Of a DNA stretch of 64,000 bases, positions 10,453 to 22,025 are shown piece after piece (position 1 is the stretch's first letter; the number at the start of each line of letters is the position of its first letter). This stretch comes from Dipteris shenzhenensis (lineage: Eukaryota; Polypodiophyta; Polypodiopsida; Gleicheniales): NCBI GenBank assembly GCA_047967505.1, contig CM106538.1; one strand, given 5' to 3'. Below the pieces are notes generated by a model that saw nothing but the letters and a program-made list of their open reading frames with translations, was not told where the DNA came from and did not search any database. Both the position numbers and the translations under genes were made by a program.

Positions 10453-11187
10453 CTGGCACTCATCTCTCTTAGGAGAGTTGTGTTGCAATCTTTTTAAATT
10501 GTTTAATATTTATTTTGTATTGTATTTAAGTGTGTGTCTAGACAAGCTGGCACTCATCTCTCTTGCGAGAGTTGTGTGTTGCAGTATGTTTTTGTCTTGT
10601 GTTGCAATTTTAATTATAATATAAATAATTATCTTTTACTTGAGACTGGCACTCATCTCTCTTAAGAGAGTTGTGTGTTACAGTCCAAGCTTAGTGATGT
10701 TTTCATAGATGCTTACTCTGGCACTCATCTCTCCCTTTAGAGTTATGTGTTACAATCTAAGTTTAGAGATATTTTCAAGTACTTAGTCTGGCACTCAAGT
10801 GTCTCTTGATAGTTGTGTGTTGTAGTCTAAGTTAGATATCATGCAACGTTGTATTAGACACTTAGTTTGGCACTCAATTGTCCCTAGATAGTTGTGTGTT
10901 ACAGCCTAAGTTAGAAATCATGCGATGTGCTTTTAGACACTTAGTCTGGCACTCAACTGTCCCTTGATAGTTGTGTGTTGCAGTTGAATCCTATTGTTAG
11001 ATGGTGAAGTCCACGATTAGGCTATACCTAGGTCATTTTTTGTATTTTGATTTTCTATAGTATGTTACATGATTTGAGGCTTGAGCTTGAGTTGAGAGGT
11101 TATACCTAAGTAATTTCTTAGACTGCTTGCATTGATTTTCTTATTACACCTGGCACTAAATTCTTTTTTGAATTCTGTGTTGTAGCT
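10453..11187 (+). repeat. Array of eight hairpin modules ending at the kinase-like gene
   Basis: TGGCACT starts at 10454, 10548, 10647, 10719, 10789, 10868, 10947 and 11151. Each module is about 37 bases and ends with a TGTGTTGCAG-like tail. The intervening bases are self-complementary: CTCTCTTAAGAGAG in module 3, CTCTCTTGCGAGAG in 2, CAACT...AGTTG in 7, and AATTC...GAATTC in 8. The outer CTG and CAG can also pair. Spacing is 70-99 bases, except 204 before the last. The final module ends 14 bases before the ATG at 11201. The tails resemble 3' splice sites, so an intron or leader role is possible, but this is inference. Confidence 0.8.
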
Positions 11188-11200
11188 TACTGCATATGAG

Positions 11201-13034
11201 ATGGCTCACGTAGGTGAGAAGAGGAAGTGTCAACAACCTGATCTCACAAAGTCTCAGAGGAAGGTGTTGAAAAACGAGAATGTACACTTCTTAATGAATG
11301 TCGATTAGGACATCATTGAGACAGCTTTCCAAAATGGTGAAAGTGGTGTACAAAATTTGGTGAGGACAATGGTAGCGCATGGAGGGAGGACCTTGTGTGA
11401 TCAATTTCCAGATGTTTTCACAGTAGAGTCTATAGACCAATATCTGTACCACTTAGCGATGGAGGGCCGACGATGCCTCGGTCAAATAGATCGAGACATA
11501 AAATTATGTGACACAAAGTGGGAGGGTCCTACTGTAGATGCCAAGGTCACGTACATCAAGAATGCGTGGCAAGGTTACAAAGGCAAAGGAGCTGCCTCGA
11601 CCTCCCTTCCATCAATGCACCCACGTCCCCAAGCACAGCCGCAACCACAAGCATCAATGCACCCACGCCCCCAATCAGATGCTGCATTACATCCACCACA
11701 ACCACAAGCACTAATCCACCCACGTCCCTAGTCATATGTCGCATTCCACCCAACACAGCCACAAGCACCACTGCAGCCACGCCATGCGTATGCACCAGTG
11801 CATCCACCACAACATGTCGAACCCCGTATCCCTTTTTTCCAATATCTTTCATACCTAGAAGTTCCTCCTCCTTTTTCACATCTCCTAGCACATGCATGAT
11901 CACATTTCACCACATCTTTTGTGCCTCCTATCGCACACGCAGACCAGGTTTCATCTCTCGTATTTTTGCCTGCACCACAAATGCACAATTTATCTGCACA
12001 AGTAGATACATTCCCATCTCCTTCATTCTCGCCTGCACAAGCACCACGCACATCACATGGCTTGTGTGATCATGTAGAAGTGCCAAGACCCATGCGGCCC
12101 ATACTGCTTCAGCAACGAGACATCCGATTCACACCTAGTGCAGTTGTGGGCACAGGTACGAAAGGAACAGTCAACATGTGCAATATTCTTGTCGCTCCCT
12201 TTGAAAGGGACAAGATTTATGCATGTAAGGTGCTGAGGGTTTCTGTGTCCGTGGATGCATTGAAGGCCAGTGCATTGGAAGAAGCCACATGCTTGGGCGA
12301 TGTCGTACATCCGAGCATCATCCGGGCAATAGGTCTAGTCCATGACGATAACCCAATGATACTATTTTCGTTCTAGAATGGAATTGGAAAGATGGGTAAC
12401 CTATCTCGGACATGACAAAAAGCGACCATCTTCGGTGTTTCACAGAGATGATGCGGAAATGCCTGCTAGGGTCCATCAGCATGTATTTGATATTTTAAGT
12501 GCACTAGTTCGCACTATTCATTACATGCACCAACACAATGTCCTGCATAATGATTTGCATGTGCAAAACATTATGCTACACTTCTCGGAGTCATCCGAGG
12601 AGGTGTATCTAGGCATTTGTGATTGGGGAATGATGACCCCATGCAGCACTAGAAAGCACCATCCCGCATTACTCAGTGACAGCCCCAACACTGTGCGAAG
12701 CTCCATTGCTAGGTTTCGTCACGTTGCTCTAGAGTGCCTTTGCACCAATCCCCCACCTTTCGATGTTGCACAGGATGTGTATGCCATGTCTCATCACATC
12801 CTGAAAATCTTGGACATTTGTGCACCATCGCCAAGTACGAGGCCTGCAGAAGCTGTAATCGGGCGTTTGTGACGATTTGCAGTTCAGGGAAAGTCAACCA
12901 AACCGAATAGACGTCCAAGTATTGCAAATTTTTGTGGGGTTTTTGACATTGCTCCAAGATGTGGTATACCGCTCAGTCCAAACCAAGGACTTAGAGCAGC
13001 CAATGACTGAGTCTTTCTTGGATGCCAAGATGTA
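11201..13034 (+). pseudogene. Protein-kinase-like pseudogene with DLHxxN and DWG motifs (kinase 1)
   Basis: One frame runs from ATG 11201 (MAHVGEKRK) to 12376 with TAG stops at 11306-11308 and 11729-11731, a TGA near 11897 and a TAG at 12374. The kinase then continues in another frame from about 12372, and in a third after about 12870. The N-terminal half has P/Q/H-rich repeats (SMHPRPQ, LHPPQPQ; 11600-11830). Kinase motifs follow in order: a glycine loop VGTGTKGTV (about 12143), the lysine in YACKVL (about 12226), an EEATCLGDVVHPSI helix-C region, an HNDLHVQNIML catalytic loop (Asp about 12552) and DWGM (12621) in place of DFG. Catalytic Lys, Asp, Asn and the metal Asp are all present, so decay is by frame damage rather than active-site loss. 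A second, divergent relative is at 35353-36496. Confidence 0.75.
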
Positions 13035-13126
13035 ACATGAGTGACCGATCATGGAACTTGTAACATTTTTAGTTTTATATATCATCCACTCCATTGTTCG
13101 AACAATTTGTATATTTACAGTGACAT

Positions 13127-13345
13127 GATAAATGATGCGATAAGTAATGTTTAAATATTGTTTGTATAAGTAAATGATGCGATAAAAATGATGATCCAAT
13201 TGTCAAATATGATAAATGATGCAATAATTAATGTTTAACTATTATTTGTATAACTGAATGTTGCGATAAAAATGATGGTCCAATTTTAAAATATGATAAA
13301 TGATGTGACAATAAATATTTAGATATTATTTGTATAGGTTTAATA
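13127..13345. repeat. 84-bp tandem repeat, 2.6 copies
   Basis: GATAAATGATG starts at 13127, 13211 and 13295, exactly 84 bases apart. Units share AATGTTTAAATATTGTTTGT and AAAAATGATGRTCCAATT blocks. The DNA is AT-rich and sits between the kinase pseudogene and the next ORF. Confidence 0.85.
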
Positions 13346-13433
13346 TTATTTAATTGTTTAATATTATTTAAATATTTAATATTATTTGTGGTTACAAATT
13401 AATTTTATCTTGTTATCATTTTTTAGGCTAAGT

Positions 13434-14312
13434 ATGCGTATGGAGGGAGATAACTTAGAGAACATTCTCCCACAAGATCCTCCCCAACCAGAGCAACCTC
13501 CAGTCGAAGAGGGCCCACAAGGTGCTTTTGTGCCTCAAGAGGCTAATTTAGCAGACCAGCTAAATCACGCCGAGGCTCAGGCTATCTTACAAGCGCAAAG
13601 AGAGATGCTGGGCAAAGAGGGACTGGGTATTTTTGTTGCTGGTCCAGTGGATGACGATACCATGCAAGGCGACCCGGTCTCTTCTCGACAAATACAGAGA
13701 CTATGCCCATCAGAGTTCGTAAGAAACACCTTGTTTCTTCGTTCAGGAAGTGCTAGGAATAAATATGCAGAGCCCAAGTTGTCAGACTTGCGGCATAAAA
13801 CCCTAGCCCACATCCTTCTCCAACGATTCATAGAGGTGGAAGGAAGCATTCCCAATAACCAACAAATACCCATGTATTTCATCCAACAGGTGTATGTTTA
13901 CGACATCTTGCATCGACGCATGGATTGGAATGACAAGCATCACTTGTTAGGAACAGGAAAGGGGTGTCCTGCAGAGCGCAAGCGAGCAAGGACAGAGAAC
14001 AGAGAGCCCGTGTCTCAGAGACCTCGTGTGCTAACTCCCCATGCACACAGTGTTCTTGTTGACTTGGCCACATCTGCCATACCTCTCCGTCAACAAGGTG
14101 TTACTGCTGAGGAGTTACAAGATCGCGTTGCATCACAAGCCAAAGAGATCGAGGACCTACAAGCACGTGGACAGACGTTGGATTTTGAGCTTGCATGCTA
14201 TAGACAGTCCTCTGGAGATTTGGATGCAGCTGAGGATACTGATATATTTGATTTTGAGGACCTCACTAATATAGATTCAGAGGGTGTAGGACAAGCACTC
14301 AGGGAACAGTAG
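13434..14312 (+). CDS. Hypothetical protein, P/E-rich N-terminus, coiled coil and acidic C-terminus
   Basis: Uninterrupted ORF of 292 residues. The ATG at 13434 is preferred; a second in-frame ATG is two codons later. A TTTTTTAG that could be a splice acceptor lies just upstream (about 13421-13426). The N-terminus is Pro/Glu/Gln-rich (PPQPEQPPVEEGP). The middle (residues about 90-160) looks globular, with SEFVRNTLFLRSG and IQQVYVYDILHRR. A basic patch (KRARTENRE, about residue 184) could be a nuclear signal. Residues about 221-257 form a Leu-heptad coiled coil (ELQDRVASQAKEIEDLQ), followed by a strongly acidic tail (DTDIFDFEDLTNIDSE). It looks like a nuclear scaffold or activator, but no known family was recognised. 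It is the only intact frame between the two satellites and is on the same strand as kinase 1. Confidence 0.55.
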   Translation: MRMEGDNLENILPQDPPQPEQPPVEEGPQGAFVPQEANLADQLNHAEAQAILQAQREMLGKEGLGIFVAGPVDDDTMQGDPVSSRQIQRLCPSEFVRNTLFLRSGSARNKYAEPKLSDLRHKTLAHILLQRFIEVEGSIPNNQQIPMYFIQQVYVYDILHRRMDWNDKHHLLGTGKGCPAERKRARTENREPVSQRPRVLTPHAHSVLVDLATSAIPLRQQGVTAEELQDRVASQAKEIEDLQARGQTLDFELACYRQSSGDLDAAEDTDIFDFEDLTNIDSEGVGQALREQ

Positions 14313-14394
14313 ATGTGGATCCTACTACATAATTATGTACATTGTAAACTTCATATATAACTTTATAATACTCTTCTTCTGCAACGATGGTTCA

Positions 14395-14762
14395 AGTGAT
14401 ATAAGTGAGTTAAGTGGACTAAGTGATTTAAGTGGTATAAGTGATCTAGGTAGACTAGATGATTTAAGTGACTTAGTGATTTAAGTGGACTAAGTGATTT
14501 GAGTGATCTAAGTGAATTAAGTGGTATAAGTGATTTAAGTCGACTAAGTGATTTAAGTGGTATAAGTGATCTAAGTGGACTAGGTGATTTAAGTGATTAA
14601 AGTGATCTAAGTGAACTAAATGGTATAATTGATTTAAGTAATTTTCTATGGAATTAAGTGATCTAAGTGAATTAAGTGGTATAAGTGATTTAAGCAGACT
14701 AAGTGATTTAAGTGGACTAAGTGATTTAAGTAAACTAAGTGGTATAAGTGATTTACGTGGTT
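14395..14762. repeat. 9-bp satellite (AGTGATTTA and relatives), about 40 units
   Basis: Units of nine bases alternate among AGTGATTTA, AGTGGACTA, AGTGGTATA, AGTGATCTA and AGTGAATTA, with occasional 8- or 10-base units. The core AGTG stays and the last five bases vary. It starts about 80 bases after the stop of the upstream ORF. Confidence 0.9.
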
Positions 14763-15244
14763 TTCAATGGATTAGGTGGACTTGTAAAGTTAATGCAGAA
14801 ATATTAAAATATATCGACGTGAATTAGTGCACATAATAGCTAGATCGACCCTTGAGACTTGAAAATATAAACTTCGATTGCGAATATTCGATTATTCTTT
14901 CCAACTTTCTGATATTCCCTTCGATGTTGCCTTGAAAGTATTTGCAAGTCACAAGGTTGTCTCTAACTATTATGTATACCAAAATCATCCACAATCTCAA
15001 TAATTACAACACAACATCGCTTGTAGCCCACAAGGTTCTAGATTTCAATACAAAAGGAGACGAGCATATGCGCGCTCCCATCGCTTGACATATTCTCCCA
15101 TCCATCCCCTCGCATACAACATTATATCCGATATAATTAGAGCTTCATCCACCGCTTCTATTACCTATCATATTCTTCTATCACTCTATATTGCATTCAA
15201 CACAGGCACAATATCGTCTATCTCTTCGACTTCGCTGTTGTCAC
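14763..15244. other. No supported gene
   Basis: Mixed sequence between the satellite and the hAT remnant. No ORF, repeat or regulatory site could be supported. Confidence 0.4.
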
Positions 15245-16411
15245 TGTGAGTAGCTCAAGCTCATCTTCCTCTTCATTGAATGCACCCTCAACAAATAATT
15301 CTGTAGTCAATCGTTGTCCAACAATTCTCATTACAACGGCTTCGCTTGCTGCCCTAGCCGCAACGTTAAATCCTTTCAGCAATCATAGATTTCCAAAGCA
15401 AAATACCAAATCTGTAGCTCTTGATGGCTTTAAGCGATTGCGTCTCTTAGAATGAATAAAATCGTAATGCACTCCAATTTCGCTCACATGCACCTGATGA
15501 TGTAGCAACAGAGAGCACACGAGTTGCAACATGCTGTAACTCCAATTTCTCTCCACCATATTCCTTCCACTAAGTAGGTGCAATAGTCATCTTAATAGCA
15601 TCAAGATTCCAAGGATCTCCAAAAGAGCCTTCGTGATTCGTATATCTCACTCGTTGTTGGTAGGCCAGTTTTCCTTGATCTCCAGGAAGTAACTTTTTAC
15701 AAACCTCTCGAAAGTTTCTTATGACTTCAGGATTCTGTGATTGAGCATGCATTTGATATTGTGGATGTACTGCAAATGCAGCTCCATGCAAAGGGGTGTG
15801 CATTTGCTTCCATCTCTTATCATCCAAATATACCACTTGTTGCTTCTCCCTAGGAGCAAAGCGCATAAATTCTTTAACTTGTCGTATTGCTTCTGACATC
15901 TTCCAATACACTTTACCCATAACAAAGGCATCAGCATCAACCATCCTCAATACTGTTACAAATGGTTCTAGACCTTCTTTTATTCTTTCAACATTTTTCT
16001 AGAATAGAGATGATTGTACAAGATGTACACATTTAGAGCCTGGTATTGCACACTGCATCTTTTTTTCTAGCCAATTCGCCCATCGTCTATCAGCAATAGT
16101 CTCGCTTGACACACTTCCAACAATCTAGCAAGAACTAGAAAAGAAGTGGCAAATCTAGTTTGACAAAATTGCCTGAGTTGCTTGACAGAGTGCTCTCTGA
16201 ATACTGCATGCAAGTATTGATGACTCTTTGTAAAACTCACTACAACGTTAGCATCTTGCAGTACAGGTTGCACAAATGGTAATCGTCCAATATCCTTCAA
16301 CAATAAGTTGAGAGTATGAGCGCCACATGGCACCCATGTCAGAGTGGGATACTTTGCCATGACCATCTCACCTGCACATGCATGTGCGTGCATGTGCGCA
16401 TGCACACACAT
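15245..16411 (-). pseudogene. hAT transposase remnant (DUF659 type), copy 1
   Basis: Minus-strand pieces in several frames follow the order of a hAT transposase. WVPCGAHTLNLLLKDIG and VVSFTKSHQYL lie at 16200-16350, then QTRFATSFLVL. RMVDADAFVMGKVYWKM lies at about 15900-15950, then GDPWNLDAIK at about 15600. The dimerisation region VLSVATSSGACERNWS, then FIHSKRRNRL, lies at about 15430-15530. Frames change near 15480 and 16010 and the N-terminal BED finger is missing. It would have been a cut-and-paste DNA transposase; now inactive. Confidence 0.85.
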
Positions 16412-16680
16412 TTTTTTGTGAAATCACACACGCTAGCATGACTACATGCACACACACACATTTTACTCCAAAAAAATCACACACACACATGCACACATCT
16501 CCCTGACTCTAACCCCAAAACCACCACTTTGTTGTAAGTTGGATAGATTTTAAAAAACACCATAAAGGTAATCCATTCATACACAACACACACACAAACA
16601 CACATTAATGTAGCTCAATAATTGTATCTCACTTTCTCTCTATCACACACACACACACACACACACACATATTTTTTTTT
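16370..16680. repeat. Alternating purine-pyrimidine and (CA)n tracts
   Basis: 16372-16411 is almost perfectly alternating (GCACATGCATGTGCGTGCAT and onward), a Z-DNA-prone tract. (CA)n runs follow at 16445-16460, 16480-16500 and 16644-16668. Confidence 0.85.
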
Positions 16681-19600
16681 AATGAATTGTTTCTTGCACA
16701 AGTATACATTCTCTCCCCCACAACCCCCAGCCCTTGTCTTTTTGGCCTCTCTTGTCTTTACATAACCCCCCTAACTTTGTCCCTCCAGTATGTAATCACT
16801 ATCCTAACTTCCCTCCCCCTAATATTTCTATTCTAAGAATGATTTAATCCTTGGTTTATAAGCCCCCCTACCATCTGTTTTATTTTGTCTCTTATTTCCC
16901 CCTTTTTTATTTTTTATAATTCATTTTATACCTTTAACTAACCTTTTTCTCCCTCCCTTTTCTTTTATTTCATTCCCTCCCCTCTTACACTTTTTTAACA
17001 CTAATATTTAGTAATGATTTTTTCCTACTATAGAATATTATTAATAGTTTATTCTTTTTTTCTTATTAGCACTTTTTAGGTTCCCTTTCCCCCATCCCCA
17101 AACCCCAACCTCACCCACCTCTTTGTTTTTTAATTGACATACTGTAATTTTCTCTCTTCCCCCTTATTTAACCTCTAAATTTGATTATACCCGTTGTTGA
17201 TGCTAATTAACCCCCTTAGTACTTAAACACACTTACACTCACACTTATATAATAAAAAGCATTCAACATGCACACTTATCTAATCCTAGAGCCCATAATT
17301 TTATTAACCACCCCTTTAACCCTTTATATGTGGCATATACCCCCCTACCCTATCTCTTTTTATGATACCCAATTTACTATTATATTTTGCTACATCCCTA
17401 AGCGAACTTTAACGCTTTCTTGTTGCACCGCCTTTTCTCTTGCTCACGACGACTATTTACTTCCTTCTTTTTATGTGGCCTATCGCTCTTCTCGTTTACT
17501 TCCTCCTTCTTAGCTTTGTGCGCAGCTCCTCCAACTTCTTTTCAAACTTGCTGGCTTCTCTTAAAAGTACATGGCATCGTCTTGTAACTACTCTCTTGGA
17601 ACTACAAGCTCAGGTCGCTACTCTTCTACAACCACACACACACGTACTCGGTTGATCTTGGTTATCCTTCTCGTATGCTATCCGCTTACACGTACTTGGT
17701 TATCCGCATGCTTTTTCATTTGCTGGCTTTGCTTTTGCTTACTGCATCTCTTCTGATTTTGAAGCTCTCCTCACAGCTTTTGCTTCTGCTACTTCTGCGA
17801 TCGTACATGCTCCGTTGTTCTTCTCACGTCCTTTTACAAGTCATTTCAGTTTCACTGCCTACATTTGTAAGATTGTAGTGTCATGGAGAACTTTACCGAG
17901 TCTTGATGTTATTCTGTAACAGGCTTGTTCATTGTCTTTATACGTCACTTACGCAGGTTCTTATTGTGCTAGAGACTGCTGGCTCTACTGCCTTTCCACA
18001 TTTTGAGTTCTATTTTTAAGCACTGCTTTTCACGGATGTTGGTCTACTAATTACTCTTACACAAGTCTGCGGATCACCCCATGCTTTGGTCATTGCATGG
18101 CTTTTGAGCTCACCGACTTCTGAGCTTCACTTTGTGCTTGTGTAAACCTGTGTGTGTACTTGAAGCTAGCTGACTTTTTTAGGTACACCTGGTTCGCCGT
18201 TTTGTTCTTGATGTTCTTTAGTCTGGCGCATGGTTTCGGTATGCCCACCTCAGAACTGTCGGCCTTACATAACCTGCGCTTCCATTCAACCTCTTCTTTC
18301 TTGCAACTTACAAGGCTCCTTCTCACCACCTTTTGCTGTTGCCTCATTAGTCTAGTCTTCCGCCCTTGATCCTTGCAAACTTTGTATTATTACGTGAATA
18401 AGATCTTAGTATACGCATTTAGATCTTGGCTTTGTAATTAGTTCGTATTCTACGCCTTCTCCTGATCTCATCTATTGCGTAGTTAGTGCATGATTTCTCA
18501 TTATTGCTGCACGGGTTGCCTAGACTACCCCCTTGGCTCAAACCCTAATAGGCGCAGCTTAAAAGCTTTCCTCTCAGCCCTTGTTTGACACCTAGGGCCC
18601 CTCATTTTGCCTTTTATTATTATATGTTCTACCTTTATATATGTTTAAAATATATATACTCTTATAGTTATAATGATACTCTTATGTAGTTACATATATG
18701 TATATATATATTGATATATATATTTATTTCTTTTTTTCATAAAAATTCTTTTATTTTCCCTTCACGTCATTGGCCTCCAAACCCCTTCTATAGGTTTGGG
18801 TGAAAACATATATGTATTTCCTTATTTATACACTTCTATGTTTGTTTTCATATTTTCTTTATAAGGTTATGTCTTTTGTATTTTATATATTGATGCTATT
18901 TATTTCCTTAAATATACACATCCATTTATTATTGTCTAAATCTTCTTATATAGATATGGCATTTTTTTAAAGGCATGGTACAATTGTTAGCCATCAGATT
19001 TTGTACGCTTCCTTTTTTTTATAAATATATATATAGATTTAAGCTTTTCCCTCTATCTATGATTTTGTTTTTATTTACTTTTGTTGACTATATATTCAAT
19101 TATATATTGATATATGTTTACTTTTTGTCCTTTCCTTTATGATTATGTATATATATGATAAGAATTATTTTACATTTTTGCTATCACGTACTAAAATCTC
19201 ACCCTTTTAGTAATGATGTTTGTGTAATTTTTTAAAAATTAAGAGAAGCTATAATGCAAAATAGGATTGAGCATTAATGAACTATTCTAAAAGGAGCTTA
19301 ATTATTTATTGTGTCTTCTACTCTTCCATGTTGATGCTCTGCTTTGTAATTAAAGCTTTCAATTTTTATATTTCTACATTAATTTTTCATTTTTTCCTTA
19401 ATTATCCTTCATGGGAATGGAGTACCCCCCATCTTTAATCCATTTGATTTGTTTGGGAAGCGGATTACTCCCCTTCTGTAAACTAATCTATTCATGCATT
19501 TCTTCACTCTTGGGTGATTACCCTCCTTAAGTGTTTTTCACAATTCGGAATACTTTACAGTGAAAACCCCCGTTATGTTCTTAAATTACTTTAGGCCCCT

Positions 19601-19761
19601 TTTTTAAAAAAGAATTCTGAAAGGTTTGTGCATGTTCTTTGGTAAAGCGATAACAAGCCAGGGGATACATGCATTACCTGTCTACCCAAATTCAAGTTCA
19701 TTGTTCTAACAACTAGTTGGTTTGGATGGTGGCAGAGGTAAGTGGACCTCAAACTCAATAT
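16681..19761. other. About 3 kb without a supported gene
   Basis: Pyrimidine-rich sequence (16700-17170 and 17400-17860), then very AT-rich sequence with ATATAT runs (18620-19160). Open frames here are short and hydrophobic because of the T-rich strand, so they are not believed. No transposon protein was recognised. Confidence 0.4.
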
Positions 19762-20222
19762 AAAGAAAAATTCTTTTGCCAGCTCGCCTATTTTCTTTTT
19801 TATAAAAGTTTTGGATTGCAATATTGTCAAAAGATACTTCAATTTAGTTTTATTTATTTATATTTTCCAACCAGTGCTTTTTGATCCAAATGATTGAATT
19901 AATTGTATGGTTCATTTATTGATGGGATTATTAAATCTAAACACACACACTGATCTCCCAACTAGTCTTTGGTCGAGCTAGTACCATACAAATAATTCAT
20001 TATCATTGGATAATTTTAAGCATGTTAAATATTTGTCTTTAGAAAAATTCTTTTGCCTATCCTCCTTTTTTCTTTTTTAAATAAAAGTTTTGGTTTTCAA
20101 TATTGGTAAAGGGTACTTCAATTTAGTTTTATTTTTCCAAACGAGTGCTTTTTTATCCAAATGGTGGAATTAATTGTATGGCTCATTTATTGATGAGACT
20201 ATTAAATCTACACACACACATG
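19762..20222. repeat. Direct duplication, about 185 bp, two diverged copies
   Basis: The block beginning AAAAATTCTTTTGCC at about 19767 recurs at about 20043, sharing AAAGTTTTGG, TACTTCAATTTAGTTTTATT and GAATTAATTGTATGG, and ending TTAAATCTAMACACACAC. Copy spacing is about 275 bases. Confidence 0.7.
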
Positions 20223-21087
20223 TGAAGAGAGCTTATTCCATGAGATCTAGATATGAGCTTTATGTGGTATGTCAATATCAAGTTGACTTGTTGATCATAT
20301 CATCATTTTGTAGCCCACTTGCCACTTAGTGAGGATAATGGAAAATTTTATTACCTAGAAGATGAGAAGAATCAGAAAAAATCTAATGTGATCCTCATGT
20401 ATTGTCATTAAGTGGGTTCACTTTTAATCATTATGAATTTGCACGTGTTTACTAATTTCCTCTCTTTTTTGTTATATTTATTTTACCTTGATACTTTTGT
20501 GGGTGTGCCTTTAAGAGAAAAGTTACCCATAGTTTCTTGTATTATGGTATAGTTGATGATAATAGGATGTCTCAAAACTCACTATGCTACCAAGTTAAGA
20601 TCCCTTTTACAAATGTGCCTCAATATGAGTGATGTACCTCAATTTGTGTGATGTATTACAAAAGGACAAGGTCACGTTTTAGGGATTTTCAATTGTCATT
20701 CATAATTGACAAACACTTTTACCATAAGAAAAACGTGCTAGCAAAAAGGGAAGGTAAGGACACAATAAAGGAAGAGGATATGGTGCATGAAAGGGAATTG
20801 AAAGGATGGAGAGATGCGTTGAGGACTCCTTGAATAGACTTGTTGACTAATTGGAAGGGAAAGAGGGGTTGGTGGTGGTAGTGGTGGCTCCATGTGCTCG
20901 ATGGGCATGATGAAGGGTTGACATAGAAAGAAGATGACATTGCACGATAACCATATAAGCCAAGCTTCGATCAAAGGTGGGGGCCTAGGTGGTGGTGGCT
21001 AGTTAGTGATGTCATAGTGTAAGCATTCGGCCTTGGAATGTCAATTATGTATGAATGAGATTGGGATGTGTGTGTGTGTACATGCGT
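20223..21087. other. No supported gene
   Basis: Mixed sequence with G-rich 20770-21000. Opposed short open frames near 20650-20970 have no recognisable domains. Confidence 0.4.
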
Positions 21088-21091
21088 GCAC

Positions 21092-21125
<34 letters not shown>
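21092..21125. repeat. (CT)n microsatellite
   Basis: Uninterrupted CT dinucleotides, about 17 units, preceded by a GTGTGTGTGT run at 21067-21078. Confidence 0.95.
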
Positions 21126-21127
<2 letters not shown>

Positions 21128-22022
21128 CTCATTATCAAATTACAGCAAATGAAAGCCCCCTCCTTAAAGCATGGAAACCCCTAGTAATGCCTCAGTCCCT
21201 TCAAAGACACCTCAGGCATCATCTATCACACAATATCGTGTTCAGATTGCACAACCAGCCCATTTCAGAGCTTTTGCATTATGGGTCTTTTGTGTCATGT
21301 GCCCTTTCAGTGACTTGGACCACATCCTATATCTTCTACGTGAGGCATATATGTTTTTGTTTGTGCTGCACACACCCTCTCTAGATATATATAAATGTGT
21401 GACATATATTCATACGTATTTATATGTATATGGGGTCGACTTTGAGAGTGGGGGATCTTCCATCATTATCCTCGAATTCATATTGACCGTTAGGTGGTCA
21501 GAGGTTAGGGTCCAGAGATGGGTTGGATGGTAGTAACGGTGGTACCAATCGTACCCTCTCCTTGTTCAAAAACCCACCGTTGTGCCCAGTCGGAACAAAA
21601 GAAGTGAAAATGAACGAAAATTAGTTGCTTGATGTAGGAGATTCCCAGGTAGAGCTACCAATCATAACATCTCTGTGGAACTCACGCACACACTAAACAC
21701 ATACACCCGTTTTGATCACCAGGCCAGAGCACGAGGGTACAAAAAAAATGTAAAATTCAAAAAGTGTATTGTTGATTTACCAAGCAACTGGGCAACAATG
21801 GCCCTGTGAGTTTTCACATAGTGTGACAATAGAAAAGTGTGTACACACTGTAATTGCCATGTATTGAATCTTTACTTGGCCAGCACTAGAGCGTTTTACG
21901 AAACTTTAAAATCCTATGAAGCCATGTGGCACATTCTAAGCCGGTAGATCAAGTGGCCTATTACTAGCTACTTACAATATTCTTAGCAACTGGCCAAGCA
22001 TTCTAGTTTACTTTCTATTTCG

Positions 22023-22025
<3 letters not shown>
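21126..22025. other. Distal upstream region of the MYC2-like gene
   Basis: No supported coding region. No G-box (CACGTG) was noted in this stretch by eye. Confidence 0.35.

Noticed and set aside
10453-11187. CRISPR-like array
   Set aside because: Repeats vary inside, spacers are irregular, no cas genes, and the genome is plant.
1-14312. Endogenous giant-virus insertion as explanation for the H3-like and kinase-like genes
   Set aside because: Several genes have spliceosomal introns, and no viral core gene (capsid, packaging ATPase, polymerase B) was recognised.
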